Assembly (NCBI RefSeq): GCF_024296685.1
Contig: NZ_CP100763.1
Location: forward strand, 124,001 to 188,000
Reading direction: 5' to 3'
DNA length: 64,000 nt
Source: Natrinema marinum
GTDB taxonomy: Archaea; Halobacteriota; Halobacteria; Halobacteriales; Natrialbaceae
The translations under genes and the position numbers were made by a program. The notes below the pieces were generated by a model. That model was not told the origin of the DNA. It saw only the letters and a list, made by a program, of their open reading frames with translations, and ran no database searches. Shown in pieces: positions 46,569-53,724 of the stretch. Each line of letters begins with the position of its first letter. The stretch's first letter is position 1.

Positions 46569-47077
46569 GCCTCCACCTCCGCGGTGGCTCCGCTCATAGA
46601 GTCGATCGCCCCGTCGAGCATCTCCGTGTCCTCAACGAGGACCATCACGGCGAACAGCGATGTCATCGCGACGAGGCCCTGACCGGGCCCGAGTTCCGAG
46701 CTGCCACTCAGGTTCTCTCGGTACCACTGGTCCATGTACTCGTCGAGGTCGAGTTCCTTCGCGAGGTCTGCGTACTCGTCGATCACCGCCGAACGGTCGT
46801 CGACACCCGAGCCCATCCGATCCTGGCTGATGGCAGCGCCGGCCCCGAGCGCCCGGCAGTAGACGTGGCCGACCGTCTTCCGGTCGCCGGTGCTGGCCCT
46901 TTCGTCGGTGTCGTTCGGCTCGTCTGCCGGGTCGTCGACATCGACATCCTCACCATCAGCGTCTTCGGAGTCGGCTGCCGCGACCTGCTCGGCGATTTCC
47001 GGATCGATCTCGGCGTAGGACTCTTCCTCGAGTTCAGCTTCCGGTTGGCCGTCGGCGTCGTCCTGGTCGTTAGTCAA
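46565..47077 (-). CDS. Acidic conserved virion-module protein
   Basis: 170 aa from a TTG start at 47077 (GTG at 47086 is the alternative). A very acidic N-terminal half (about 1-70, Asp/Glu/Ala-rich) precedes a C-terminal part with a hydrophobic stretch (LVAMTSLFAVMVLV). Its start lies 5 bp before the upstream gene's stop. Function unknown. Confidence 0.45.
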   Translation of the reverse strand: MTNDQDDADGQPEAELEEESYAEIDPEIAEQVAAADSEDADGEDVDVDDPADEPNDTDERASTGDRKTVGHVYCRALGAGAAISQDRMGSGVDDRSAVIDEYADLAKELDLDEYMDQWYRENLSGSSELGPGQGLVAMTSLFAVMVLVEDTEMLDGAIDSMSGATAEVEA

Positions 47078-47729
47078 CGAGACCACCCCCGGCTTCGCGG
47101 TCGATGTCGTTGCCGCTCGAGTTGTCCTCGTCGGATGTCGGAGTGGTCGAGTCGACATCGATCGTGTTCGACCGCCGACGCCGCCACAGCAGGATCAGGA
47201 TGGCCACGGCGACAGCCGCTCCGATGAGGATGGCAGTGGCTCGGAGACTCGGGCCGCTGCTCGAGCCAGTGCTCGAGGCACTCGAGGGGCTGCTTTGACC
47301 CCCTTGAGTGGCCCCTTTTTGCTGGTCGTTTGGCTGCTCGTCTGGGTCCCACGGGTCGGTGCTGTCTGCGGGTTTCACTTGCTCGTCTCCCTGTTCGTCG
47401 TTGCTCTCGTCAGTCGAGTCGCTGCTCGAGGGGCTGGGTTCACCCCCTTCGTTGCTGCTTGTTGCCTGCTCGTCTGGCTGCTCGTTGCTGCTCTCGGTTG
47501 CTTCGGGTTGCTGCTCGTCGCTGCTCTCGACCCCGTCGCCGTCTGCGCCTTCGCTGCTGGTCGGTGCCTCCTTCCAGGCCCCTTCGCCCCTCGCTCGCTG
47601 GTGGTCGTCACCACTCTTCGCGTTGATGTGGCTCCTGACCGCCTGCCTCGAGGCGAAGGGTGGTTGCTCGTCGTTCCATTCGTCTTCGTGTTTGTCGCAC
47701 CCCTCAACGGGGCAGAAGTAGTCGGTCAT
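47070..47729 (-). CDS. Zinc-finger, low-complexity, membrane-anchored protein
   Basis: 219 aa. The N-terminus has a C2H2-like finger (C6, C11, H34, H43). It is followed by about 115 residues of Ser/Asp/Glu/Gln repeats, one span (ATAILIGAAVAVAILILLW) with an RRRR stop, and an acidic tail. The layout suggests an envelope protein with an exposed flexible stalk. No homologue recognised. Confidence 0.5.
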   Translation of the reverse strand: MTDYFCPVEGCDKHEDEWNDEQPPFASRQAVRSHINAKSGDDHQRARGEGAWKEAPTSSEGADGDGVESSDEQQPEATESSNEQPDEQATSSNEGGEPSPSSSDSTDESNDEQGDEQVKPADSTDPWDPDEQPNDQQKGATQGGQSSPSSASSTGSSSGPSLRATAILIGAAVAVAILILLWRRRRSNTIDVDSTTPTSDEDNSSGNDIDREAGGGLVD

Positions 47730-48052
47730 CAGTAGGATCCAGTAATGTAGCGGGCGAGTCGGCAGTTCTTCAGCGTCCGCGAGTGGCCGTCGTAGCCACC
47801 GGCCGGTTCGGTCTGTTCGAGGGACGAGCGCTCAAGGACATCCTCGAGGTCGGGCGTGACGTGCCACGATTGCTGGCCGACGGGAGTGTCGACCCAGACA
47901 ACTGGCCAGTCGGCGTGCCAGTACCAGCCAGCGTTCTCTCGTCCCCAGGTGAGTTTGATCGCTCTTGCGTAGGCGATCGCGAGGAGATTTCGGTCGTGAT
48001 AGACATCGTCAATTTCCTTGTCATTAGTCGGTGGTGGGTTGTCTGCACCCAT
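47729..48052 (-). CDS. First gene of the virion operon, unknown
   Basis: 107 aa from MGADNPPPTN. It contains a W-rich block (WGRENAGWYWHADWPVVWVDTP) and no known motif. A longer reading from ATG at 48097 adds 15 non-acidic residues, and its start fits the TATA spacing of the palindromic promoter at 48121. The start is therefore uncertain. It overlaps the zinc-finger gene by one base. Confidence 0.5.
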   Translation of the reverse strand: MGADNPPPTNDKEIDDVYHDRNLLAIAYARAIKLTWGRENAGWYWHADWPVVWVDTPVGQQSWHVTPDLEDVLERSSLEQTEPAGGYDGHSRTLKNCRLARYITGSY

Positions 48053-48120
48053 GCTCAGAGGGATTCGTGAGCGACTGATAGCGGTCGGGAATATCATAGT
48101 CTCGTACTGGTGAGACCAAT

Positions 48121-48128
48121 GTTTAAAC
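48121..48128. promoter_or_regulatory. Palindromic divergent TATA, GTTTAAAC
   Basis: The 8-bp palindrome contains TTTAAA readable in both directions. Its centre is 27 bp from a start at about 48097 on the minus strand and about 27 bp from a start at about 48152 on the plus strand, 5 bp before the ATG at 48157. A GTCTC/GAGAC inverted repeat (48099-48116) lies beside it and may be an operator. Confidence 0.45.
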
Positions 48129-48156
48129 AGGTTCAGGACCAGTTAGGAACGTAGCC

Positions 48157-48354
48157 ATGCCGATCCATCAGTTGACACAAGTTGGTCGTACGTCGGGCGG
48201 TGTTGTACTCCCGAAAAGCGAGCTTCGGGCGCTTGGATTGGTCGACGAAGAGGGGAACGTGAAAGATCAGCCAGTGCGGGTGACGCAGACAGATGCAGGG
48301 ACGTGGGAAGTTTCCGTGATCGATCCGAATGATTACCCGAAGCTGGAGGCATAG
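48157..48354 (+). CDS. AbrB/SpoVT-like small regulator
   Basis: 65 aa: MPIHQLTQVGRTSGGVVLPKSELRALGLV ... resembling a swapped-hairpin AbrB/SpoVT DNA-binding domain, as in antitoxins and halovirus regulators. It is opposite to the virion operon across the palindromic TATA, so it may control it. Confidence 0.55.
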   Translation: MPIHQLTQVGRTSGGVVLPKSELRALGLVDEEGNVKDQPVRVTQTDAGTWEVSVIDPNDYPKLEA

Positions 48355-48357
48355 AAC

Positions 48358-48501
48358 GTGACCGATCAGCCCACTCTTCCAGAGGACGATGAACTCGAGG
48401 ATATGGATTCCAACGAGGTCCGCGAGCGACTGCTCCGATTTATCGTCAAGCGAGATATGGACCGCCACCGCGATGTCTACGACGCCTTAGCCAACGAGTA
48501 G
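48358..48501 (+). CDS. 47-aa coupled protein after AbrB-like gene
   Basis: From GTG at 48358, the second codon after the AbrB-like stop, to TAG at 48501: 47 aa, mostly helical and charged (SNEVRERLLRFIVKRDMDRHRDVYDALANE). No motif. Close spacing with the upstream gene is the main support. Confidence 0.4.
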   Translation: MTDQPTLPEDDELEDMDSNEVRERLLRFIVKRDMDRHRDVYDALANE

Positions 48502-48530
48502 TCGATTTCGCGGCGAAACTTCTTAGCCGC

Positions 48531-48549
48531 TGCATACACGATGCATACA
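48531..48549 (+). promoter_or_regulatory. Two TGCATACA repeats before the VapB-like gene
   Basis: TGCATACA occurs at 48531-48538 and 48542-48549, an 11-bp period (about one helical turn), ending one base before the ATG at 48551. A repeated half-site on one DNA face suits autoregulation by an antitoxin-toxin complex. Confidence 0.45.
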
Positions 48550-48550
48550 T

Positions 48551-48748
48551 ATGAGTACATCCATCCGTGTCTCGGACGAGACGAAAGCAAAACTCGACCG
48601 CCTCAAGCGCGACGACGAGAGTTTCGACGAGTTACTCGAGCGATTGGCGAGCGACGAAGAGCCGATCACCGTCGGTGCATGGGATTCGGATACCGCCGAC
48701 CGGGCCCGCGACGCTATCGATCGATCGCGTAAGAGCTTCGAGCGATGA
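48551..48748 (+). CDS. vapB: VapB-like antitoxin
   Basis: 65 aa. The N-terminal MSTSIRVSDETKAKLDRLK is ribbon-helix-helix-like. It overlaps the PIN-domain gene by 4 bp, the standard antitoxin-then-toxin arrangement. It should bind and neutralise the PIN ribonuclease and bind its own promoter. Confidence 0.75.
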   Translation: MSTSIRVSDETKAKLDRLKRDDESFDELLERLASDEEPITVGAWDSDTADRARDAIDRSRKSFER

Positions 48749-49140
48749 CGTTTCTCGATTCGTCGGTCATCATCGACATGCTCGAGGGCGTCGATGAAAC
48801 TGTTGCATTCGTCGAATCACAAGATGAACCGTACCTCACGTCGGCGATCTGTGTCTACGAGGTCCTCGCCGGAACGCTCGGCAGCGGCGACACCGATCTC
48901 CGGGCGGAGCGCCAGCACTTCGGCGGCGTCCATTCGCTTGAGTTCAACGAGGAGATCGCGCTCGAGGCAGCTCGGCTACAAGACGAACTCCTCTCCGATG
49001 GCGACCGGATGGCCGTTCGCGATTTGATGATCGCGGCGACCGCCCGTTCGACCGGCGATCACCTCGTCGTTGCGGATTCGGACTTTCAGACGGCCGCGCT
49101 CGAGTCGAAAATGGAAGTGACGAATCTTCGGGACGATTGA
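48745..49140 (+). CDS. vapC: VapC-type PIN-domain ribonuclease toxin
   Basis: 131 aa PIN domain. The acidic metal site is readable as D5 (FLDSSVIIDML), E39 (YEVLAG), D93 (VRDLMIAATA) and D111/D113 (VADSDF). VapC toxins cut tRNA or rRNA. Paired with the gene before it. It is likely to stabilise the element. Confidence 0.85.
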   Translation: MTFLDSSVIIDMLEGVDETVAFVESQDEPYLTSAICVYEVLAGTLGSGDTDLRAERQHFGGVHSLEFNEEIALEAARLQDELLSDGDRMAVRDLMIAATARSTGDHLVVADSDFQTAALESKMEVTNLRDD

Positions 49141-49145
49141 TCCCT

Positions 49146-49170
49146 GTCCGCGAAGCCGGTCCTCGAGGAC
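49146..49170 (+). repeat. Possible degenerate cassette-boundary site
   Basis: GTCCGCGAA-N10-GAGGAC, 25 bp, just after the VapC stop. It resembles the 26-bp family (one mismatch in the left block, two in the right block, one base shorter). It may mark the left end of the cassette region, but chance is not excluded. Confidence 0.25.
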
Positions 49171-49274
49171 ATTTCAAGCGGGATAGGGGCCAATATCTGA
49201 ACGAACGACTCAGTCTTTCATGTTCTGTAGAGACAAAACTGGGCTTCGAGGACACCAGAATTTGCTAGGTACAA

Positions 49275-50174
49275 CTACGTCGATTCAGTAAGTCGCCGAA
49301 CTTTTGAGCGAAGCTTTGTCTTTGAAATTCCGCCTCTGTCGGCTTTCGCGTGACATCCGGGACACAGAACAATCAGGTTGGATGGCTTATTTGGACCGCC
49401 TTCGCTACGTGGTTCGATATGATGGACCTCTGGTTGATCAACACGCTCACCACACCACTCGCACTGTTGATCAGCTCGATCAAAATACAACTCATCCTTC
49501 AGTGATTGTGGTGCAGGCGGTGTCCGTTTAGTCTCCCCATTAGATTCACTGTTCGTGGTACTTGATTCCTCATCGCTATCTACCGTCGTGAGGAAATCCC
49601 ATGCTTCACCTGCTCCGCTTGTAGAGAACAGCACGGCAGCCCAACCGAAAATTGCTCCCCCGACCATCACCATCCCGCTACCGAGATAGAACGCTGGTGA
49701 TCCAACGGTAAAGCTAGATGAATAGAGGACAATCAGACCGGTTAGTGATAATGTCAGTGCAAATCCTCCTGGTGGAAGATCCTCAAGCGCATCAGCGAGA
49801 TTTTCATCGACTTCGCCTCCAGAATATCTGAGTTCTGCTCCTCTATTTTCGATATTAGAGTCAACAGCCGGTCCGAAGCTACTGATTGCAGAGGTAGATC
49901 CATTTGCGACTATTTCATCAAATATATCTTTAGCTTCTGAAGGAGAGTCTGCCTCATAACTGGGCACGCCGATAGCAGATCGATCGTTGAAGACAGCGGG
50001 TTCATAGTCAGAAGTAATGATATTAGCCTCTACAGTCTTATCGTATGTTACATCGTAGAGCCCCTCCTCAACCTTCTCAAGTCGCCATTCTCCCTCTCGC
50101 CGTACAACGCCCATGAGAGAAAGGATAGATTCAACCAAAATATAACTTCTGCTGATATTACTTGACTCCGGCAA
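49275..50174 (-). CDS. Membrane-anchored HNH nuclease
   Basis: 299 aa. The N-terminal 130 residues are unassigned, followed by two hydrophobic spans (about 138-152 and 160-184), a Ser/Asp-rich linker and a C-terminal HNH domain (C238-x2-C241, H251-H252, N266, C271-x2-C274-H275). This layout of sensor part, membrane spans and nuclease is of the kind seen in defence effectors; that role is inferred. AT-rich codons set it apart from the core genes. M21 is an alternative start. Confidence 0.7.
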   Translation of the reverse strand: MPESSNISRSYILVESILSLMGVVRREGEWRLEKVEEGLYDVTYDKTVEANIITSDYEPAVFNDRSAIGVPSYEADSPSEAKDIFDEIVANGSTSAISSFGPAVDSNIENRGAELRYSGGEVDENLADALEDLPPGGFALTLSLTGLIVLYSSSFTVGSPAFYLGSGMVMVGGAIFGWAAVLFSTSGAGEAWDFLTTVDSDEESSTTNSESNGETKRTPPAPQSLKDELYFDRADQQCEWCGERVDQPEVHHIEPRSEGGPNKPSNLIVLCPGCHAKADRGGISKTKLRSKVRRLTEST

Positions 50175-50214
50175 ATCGAGTCTGCGAATTATCTACTAGA
50201 GACCAGAGAAGTGT

Positions 50215-50240
50215 GTCCGAGAATTCACTAAAAATCGGAC
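50215..50240 (+). repeat. 26-bp cassette-boundary site, copy 1
   Basis: GTCCGAGAA-N11-TCGGAC, between the HNH gene and the gene at 50360. Outer arms GTCCGA/TCGGAC are complementary. Same length and orientation as copies 2 to 5. Confidence 0.7.
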
Positions 50241-50359
50241 AAGCAATCGGGAACCAGGTTCCAACATAGGGTAACACTATGCCGAGTCTGTCACTCCTAT
50301 TTTTCAGGCTCCTGCGCGGCCATACCCATTAAGGAGGCAACACAACGATATAGAATACA

Positions 50360-50974
50360 ATGGGGCTTGAGTTCACAACAGAACGGATCAAAAACAGTTG
50401 CTATGAATATCGTCAGACGCAGGAGAACAGATCTCCATTAGAGCTTGACGTTGATCATCGATGGGCAGAAGAACAGGAAATCCTACGGAGATTTCCGACG
50501 CAGTTCCAAAACAGTGGCTGTATTGAACAGCCAAAAGACTTCAAAGTTCTTACCCGCTGGAAGTGGGCCGGCCTCTGGTCAAACCATGCTAAAAAGAATT
50601 CCGCTGAGAGAATAGAGCGAATTACTCGTGCAGCCTTTAGCTGGGTTCCAGAATGTTCACCTCAGAGCAGGAATACGATTTTCAAGGATCAGATTGGTGT
50701 TCTCACATGCCTTGAGGGTGTTAGGCCGGCAATGGCATCTGTGATTCTCACCTTTTGGAAGCCAGAGGAATATACGGTTATGGATGAACGAGCTTTGGCA
50801 GCGCTTGCTAATTCTGCTGATGAGAAGTATCAGTGGACGGAACACCAGAAGGCGACCCGAAAACATTACCCAACCTATGTCAAGATTTGCAAACAGATAC
50901 AAGACGATCTCAACAACACCTTCAGTCTACGACAAATTGACCGTGCCCTCTGGGTACTTGGCGGAAAAATCTGA
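50360..50974 (+). CDS. Unknown protein with helix-hairpin-helix-like segment
   Basis: 204 aa. The stretch LTCLEGVRPAMASVILTFWKPEEYTVMDERALAAL resembles the helix-hairpin-helix of HhH-GPD DNA glycosylases and of related uncharacterised proteins. A basic/aromatic N-terminal region precedes it. A glycosylase-like or DNA-binding role is possible but not shown. Codons are AT-rich. It sits between cassette sites 1 and 2. Confidence 0.5.
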   Translation: MGLEFTTERIKNSCYEYRQTQENRSPLELDVDHRWAEEQEILRRFPTQFQNSGCIEQPKDFKVLTRWKWAGLWSNHAKKNSAERIERITRAAFSWVPECSPQSRNTIFKDQIGVLTCLEGVRPAMASVILTFWKPEEYTVMDERALAALANSADEKYQWTEHQKATRKHYPTYVKICKQIQDDLNNTFSLRQIDRALWVLGGKI

Positions 50975-51089
50975 GTGGGACAGTTTAGTGAGTCTCTCAC
51001 CTAACGGCTACCAGGATGCAAGTCTCTTTGTCTGAGAACTGCTACAGGGTCGGACGGACGATCTCGAGTCACCAGTAAGTACAGGGATC

Positions 51090-51518
51090 TCACTGACTGG
51101 TCAGGTCGTTTCGTCTACGGAGGATCGTGTTCCTGAGGCGAGGCAGATAGTGTGTGAGGTCAGTCGTTGTGAGGACGCCGACGAGGTCGCCATCGTCGGT
51201 GACCGGGAGTCGCTGGATCGAGTGCTCTTTCATCAGCATGGCCGCGGTATGGATGTCCTCTGTGCTGTCGATCGTGACGAGTGGCGTACTCAGAAACGTA
51301 GCGACACGAACGGATTCGATATCAGCCCCCGCTGCCACCTGTTGCATGATATCGGACTTAGTGACGATACCGCTGTACTCACCTGTCTCGGGATCGACCA
51401 CGACTGCCGAGCCGGTATCCTGTTCCGCGAACAGTGTCGCCACATCACAGGCTGTCGTCTCCGGCGGAATCGTTCGAACTGACTTTGTCATCACATCACC
51501 GACGATCTGGCCAATCAT
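51090..51518 (-). CDS. Tandem CBS-domain protein
   Basis: 142 aa consisting of two CBS units (VMTKSVRTIPPETTACDVATLFAEQDTGSAVVVD ... FLSTPLVTIDSTEDIHTAAMLMKEHSIQRLPVTDDGDLVGVLTTTDL). It should bind adenosine-containing ligands. Such proteins are common in haloarchaea. It is GC-richer than its neighbours, so it may have a different origin. Between cassette sites 1 and 2. Confidence 0.85.
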   Translation of the reverse strand: MIGQIVGDVMTKSVRTIPPETTACDVATLFAEQDTGSAVVVDPETGEYSGIVTKSDIMQQVAAGADIESVRVATFLSTPLVTIDSTEDIHTAAMLMKEHSIQRLPVTDDGDLVGVLTTTDLTHYLPRLRNTILRRRNDLTSQ

Positions 51519-51585
51519 ACTACTCGTACCTCCTGAAGAGGGTTAACGCTGCGGGGTAAGCATCTGTAGTTATCGCGAGCGCGGT

Positions 51586-51611
51586 GTCCGAGAATCACAG
51601 TAGAGTCGGAC
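51586..51611 (+). repeat. 26-bp cassette-boundary site, copy 2
   Basis: GTCCGAGAA-N11-TCGGAC with GAG before the right block. It lies in the 98-bp gap between the CBS gene start and the end of the next minus-strand gene, 6 bp from that gene's stop. Confidence 0.7.
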
Positions 51612-51616
51612 AAGAG

Positions 51617-52477
51617 CTACTGATTTAGATATGTGAATTCTCCAGCAGGAGGTACTTCTTTCGGGAGTTCATCATCAAAGAGGATGCACCAGCACCCATC
51701 CAGAAAAGTTCCAGCAAACACACGCATCATAGACACGTCTTCTCTGATGGCCCGTTCCATACCCTCCCCAAACGAATAGGCCGTGAGACGGTACAGATCA
51801 TCACCAGCAATGCGTGTTGACTTCAACAGAAGGAGCGTCGTGAGAGGATAGAGGTCAGATAAAAAAGAACCATTCCAAGCGAGCCGTTTGGTATTCTCAA
51901 CGAGTGATCCCTGAGCTGGCTCTTCATACGCGAGAAGATCAATCAACAAAGTTCGGGTACTGATAGCGAGCAATAGAATGAACGTTGCGCCGGCAATCCA
52001 CAAAGAAAGAGCCTCTGCAAGACCCGTTGGAACCTCAAAGTATACCAGACCGAGTGCTGCAAAAGTGAGCATCAAACTCACGCCAAACTCTCCAATATTA
52101 TACTTTTCTGATTCCACAAACTTCCCGCTCTCAAGACCATTTCGAAGGTTCTGACTAACCAGCTCCTGCGTATGTCCTTCACCGAAATGCTTCTCGATGA
52201 GTGCTTCTGCTACCCCGTCCATTACAGTCATAAAATCATCTCGAAGCATCCGAGCACTCTCCGGTGACAGCATAACCCGAACTGGAAGATATGGAATGCC
52301 TCGAAAGAGTACGACCGACCCTATTCGGCCGACTTGCCTCGAAATTATCGAAAGTCCGTACAACGCGCTAGCCAAAAGAAAACGGGGAATTGAGATACAC
52401 GCAAACCAGAATATCCCATAGAGAACTTTTCTATTCATATCCTGACGACTTCCATTTGATGAACTAAGTATTTCCAC
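51617..52477 (-). CDS. Polytopic membrane protein of unknown function
   Basis: 286 aa with hydrophobic spans near 18-40, 130-150 and 155-177, and a hydrophilic C-terminal half with GDDLYRLTAYSFGEGMERAIREDVSMM. AT-rich codons. No homologue recognised. Between cassette sites 2 and 3 with the 133-aa protein gene. Confidence 0.55.
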   Translation of the reverse strand: MEILSSSNGSRQDMNRKVLYGIFWFACISIPRFLLASALYGLSIISRQVGRIGSVVLFRGIPYLPVRVMLSPESARMLRDDFMTVMDGVAEALIEKHFGEGHTQELVSQNLRNGLESGKFVESEKYNIGEFGVSLMLTFAALGLVYFEVPTGLAEALSLWIAGATFILLLAISTRTLLIDLLAYEEPAQGSLVENTKRLAWNGSFLSDLYPLTTLLLLKSTRIAGDDLYRLTAYSFGEGMERAIREDVSMMRVFAGTFLDGCWCILFDDELPKEVPPAGEFTYLNQ

Positions 52478-52623
52478 ATATCGTTTGGCCAGTAAGAGGA
52501 GACCACGTCTCGTTATGGGTAGATCAGCGAAAATAGGGCTTGCTGATCAGTAGACTGAACGGGAGGAATTAATTGTCCGGGAATTGTTATTGATTCGGAC
52601 TGAAGCCACTATCATCTAAGGCT

Positions 52624-53025
52624 TCAACCACCAATATTCAGTAACTCTTTGACTTTTTCCCTGTCTTCGTCATTTCTGATTGGGTCTCCGCTATGAACCG
52701 AATTTGAGAGTCGAATCAAGTGACCTTCTACACGTTCAAGTGTTGAGGGGGCAGGCACCCAAAAAAGAGACCAGAGGACATAACCAGGAAGATCTTCCAT
52801 AACTGCTCTGAGTTCAGCAGCATCATCCCGCAATTCATAGCGTGCTTCGTCAATTCTGCTTTTCTTTCCGGCACCCGGGGAGGAAATTAGGTGGCTATAT
52901 TTAATTAGATCCTTTGCGATTTTCTTCCGTACTTGTCGATATCCACGGAGTGGCCTCACGATAAAATCTTTTACGAGGGCCCCGAAAAATCCAGCAAGAA
53001 CCGCGATACCGATTTCGGTAAGCAT
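52624..53025 (-). CDS. Single-span membrane protein with cytoplasmic helical domain
   Basis: 133 aa. An N-terminal span (IGIAVLAGFFGALVKDFIV) followed by a basic then helical domain (DEARYELRDDAAELRAVMEDLP). AT-rich. No family recognised; single-span proteins of this kind occur alone in genomic islands. Confidence 0.5.
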   Translation of the reverse strand: MLTEIGIAVLAGFFGALVKDFIVRPLRGYRQVRKKIAKDLIKYSHLISSPGAGKKSRIDEARYELRDDAAELRAVMEDLPGYVLWSLFWVPAPSTLERVEGHLIRLSNSVHSGDPIRNDEDREKVKELLNIGG

Positions 53026-53106
53026 GATCCTGCTGTTTTAATCTCAGTTGTTTAAATATACCTGATTATCCAGTAGACTCGTAGTGAGTACGAACCGCAA
53101 GTTCTG

Positions 53107-53132
53107 TGTCCGAGAACTACCGTACTCTCGGA
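53107..53132 (+). repeat. 26-bp cassette-boundary site, copy 3
   Basis: GTCCGAGAA-N8-CTCTCGGAC. This copy has the most extended inverted symmetry: GTCCGAGAA pairs with CTCTCGGAC at 8 of 9 positions, which suggests the ancestral form has 9-bp arms and an 8-bp centre. Confidence 0.7.
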
Positions 53133-53184
53133 CAGGATCAACTTCGATCATGGTCTCGAAGGAGATATTTTGCTTCCCAACTAT

Positions 53185-53210
53185 GTCCGAGAAATCGATG
53201 AAGACTAGAC
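53185..53210 (+). repeat. 26-bp cassette-boundary site, copy 4 (degenerate)
   Basis: GTCCGAGAA is intact, but the right block reads CTAGAC instead of TCGGAC. It is placed 78 bp from copy 3, so the unit between them is empty of genes. Confidence 0.5.
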
Positions 53211-53316
53211 TCCCTGATATACACCGGTAGATTTGGCTTATAAACCCATCGCTGAATGTATTATCGACTAATACTCTTGTTTAAGCCAAATCCGATCATA
53301 GCCTGGTGCGGTCGAT

Positions 53317-53574
53317 ATGACTGAAACAATGATGCTCCGATTCGAAGCTCCGGATTGGATGGATAAGAAGTATGTGAACGGCGAGTGGCAGCACCTCGTT
53401 GGACTAGAACAAGAAGACGAAGATGGAACGGAATACTATAAGCCGGTTCTAGTGAACGATGGGACAGAGCGCTGGTGGGTCTGGAAAGACCAACGACTCA
53501 TGAGCTACGGGCCACAACTTACGACTCGAGAGCGTCAAGTTCTCTCGAAGGTCGTGGACTTCCTAAAAGAGTAA
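53317..53574 (+). CDS. 85-aa acidic cassette protein
   Basis: MTETMMLRFEAPDWMDKKYV ... with several Trp/Tyr residues and a C-terminal amphipathic helix (RERQVLSKVVDFLKE). No family recognised. A gene alone between cassette sites 4 and 5, oriented towards the recombinase. Confidence 0.5.
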   Translation: MTETMMLRFEAPDWMDKKYVNGEWQHLVGLEQEDEDGTEYYKPVLVNDGTERWWVWKDQRLMSYGPQLTTRERQVLSKVVDFLKE

Positions 53575-53612
53575 TCGATGATCTAGACCGAGAAGCCTTG
53601 GTATAGAGGTGC

Positions 53613-53638
53613 GTCCGAGAATACGGACAGAGTCGGAC
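53613..53638 (+). repeat. 26-bp cassette-boundary site, copy 5
   Basis: GTCCGAGAA-N11-TCGGAC with GAG before the right block. It lies 86 bp before the recombinase gene, between the 85-aa protein gene and the recombinase. Confidence 0.7.
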
Positions 53639-53698
53639 AGAATTAGCCCGATCTCCCCCTTGAGGACCACCGAAAGAACTAGATTGCTGGCGTTTTTT

Positions 53699-53722
53699 GT
53701 CCGGAATGCAGGTAACCCGGAC
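53699..53722 (+). repeat. 24-bp recombinase-proximal inverted repeat
   Basis: Arms GTCCGG and CCGGAC with a 12-bp centre, ending 2 bp before the recombinase ATG. It shares the GTCCG/CGGAC ends with the 26-bp sites but has a different middle. It is either an attI-like primary site or an autoregulatory operator. Confidence 0.5.
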
Positions 53723-53724
53723 GC

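Larger units (their letters stand above)
53026..53316. other. Intergenic region with two cassette sites
   Basis: No gene. It contains copies 3 and 4 of the 26-bp site, 52 bp apart. AAATCGATGAAGACTAGACTC forms the right half of copy 4. The remaining sequence is AT-rich and probably holds the promoter of the gene at 53317 (AATACTCTTGTTTAAG at about 53270-53285). Confidence 0.4.

Noticed and set aside
50215-53638. CRISPR array
   Set aside because: The 26-bp repeats are irregularly spaced (78 to 1521 bp), with conserved ends and variable middle, and genes lie between them. No Cas gene is seen.
50215-53638. 26-bp repeats as ordinary transcription terminators
   Set aside because: They keep one orientation whatever the direction of flanking genes, have identical left blocks, lack T-runs, and occur only in this 3.4-kb stretch. 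Not fully excluded.
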